The notes under the pieces are model-generated. The model had not been told where the DNA came from. It worked only from the letters and a program-made list of their open reading frames with translations, and ran no database searches. Of a stretch of DNA of 22,233 nt, positions 22,066 through 22,233 are shown one piece after another (within the stretch, counting starts at the first letter, position 1; each line of letters starts with the position of its first letter). This DNA is from Bacillota bacterium (GTDB lineage: Bacteria > Bacillota > Clostridia > Lachnospirales > Lachnospiraceae), in assembly GCA_023419655.1 (NCBI GenBank), contig JAEZXP010000075.1:1-22233 (forward strand), in the 5' to 3' direction. The translations under genes and the position numbers were made by a program.

Positions 22066-22233
22066 ATGCTTGCTCCTTTCATAATAATTCCAGATAGTGA
22101 TTCTATCAAAGATATTATGTTTATTTAAGTAACAAATATTCTTAATCATTCATATTTTTAATTGAATTGTACATGCTAAGAATAAGTTTTGTATGTTTAC
22201 GGCTTTGGGTATAAAAACCCCGCAATATATCTT

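Noticed and set aside
21874..22149. Longer ferredoxin start at 22149
   Set aside because: The added 28 residues do not resemble ferredoxins, and a strong AAAGGAG site lies before the ATG at 22065.

Overview
The window looks like chromosomal DNA from a low-GC Gram-positive anaerobe of the class Clostridia, most likely Lachnospiraceae. The grounds are strong AGGAGG-type ribosome sites, several TTG starts, RemA next to a YicC-type nuclease and RpoZ, a LepB-type signal peptidase, many ferredoxin-like iron-sulfur proteins and an Rnf-type membrane electron-transfer cluster. No respiratory oxidase is visible. The family-level placement is inference.

Layout, left to right. (1) 1-245: a tRNA-Ser(CGA) gene on the minus strand, cut by the window edge, followed by a second copy of its 5' half 148 bp away. 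This resembles an attachment-site scar of a tRNA-targeting integrase. (2) 252-5367, minus strand: housekeeping genes holA, lepB, rpoZ, remA, yicC, a small amidase-like protein that lacks the usual catalytic Glu, and cysK. The gmk gene that usually sits between remA and rpoZ is absent. (3) 5497-7262, minus strand: an EamA-type exporter and an unnamed iron-sulfur protein, the latter preceded by 48-49 bp tandem repeats that each repeat its promoter-like and Shine-Dalgarno sequences. (4) 7588-8713, plus strand: a two-gene chromate-type transporter ending in a strong bidirectional terminator. (5) 8847-14160, minus strand: a complete BMP-family nucleoside ABC importer (lipoprotein, double ATPase, two permeases). 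(6) 14259-19754, minus strand: the most interesting part, one apparent operon of rnfC, rnfD, rnfG, a divergent RnfA/E-like protein, a NusG-domain-II protein and a Gx-transporter protein, ending in a thymidine kinase gene broken by an in-frame TAG. (7) 19822-22065: an Mrp-type Fe-S carrier ATPase, a divergent metallophosphoesterase and a small ferredoxin.

How the genes may work together: RnfC (NADH/FMN/Fe-S), RnfD and RnfG (flavin-carrying membrane parts) are present, but RnfB is not in the window. The only RnfA/E homologue has lost both cysteines that hold the intramembrane [2Fe-2S] cluster in canonical Rnf/Nqr. The two following genes carry the domains I recall for EetA and EetB of flavin-based extracellular electron transfer loci. 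The cluster may therefore be an Rnf-Eet hybrid that moves electrons from NADH to flavins or another acceptor outside the membrane. The gene content is seen directly; the function is inferred.
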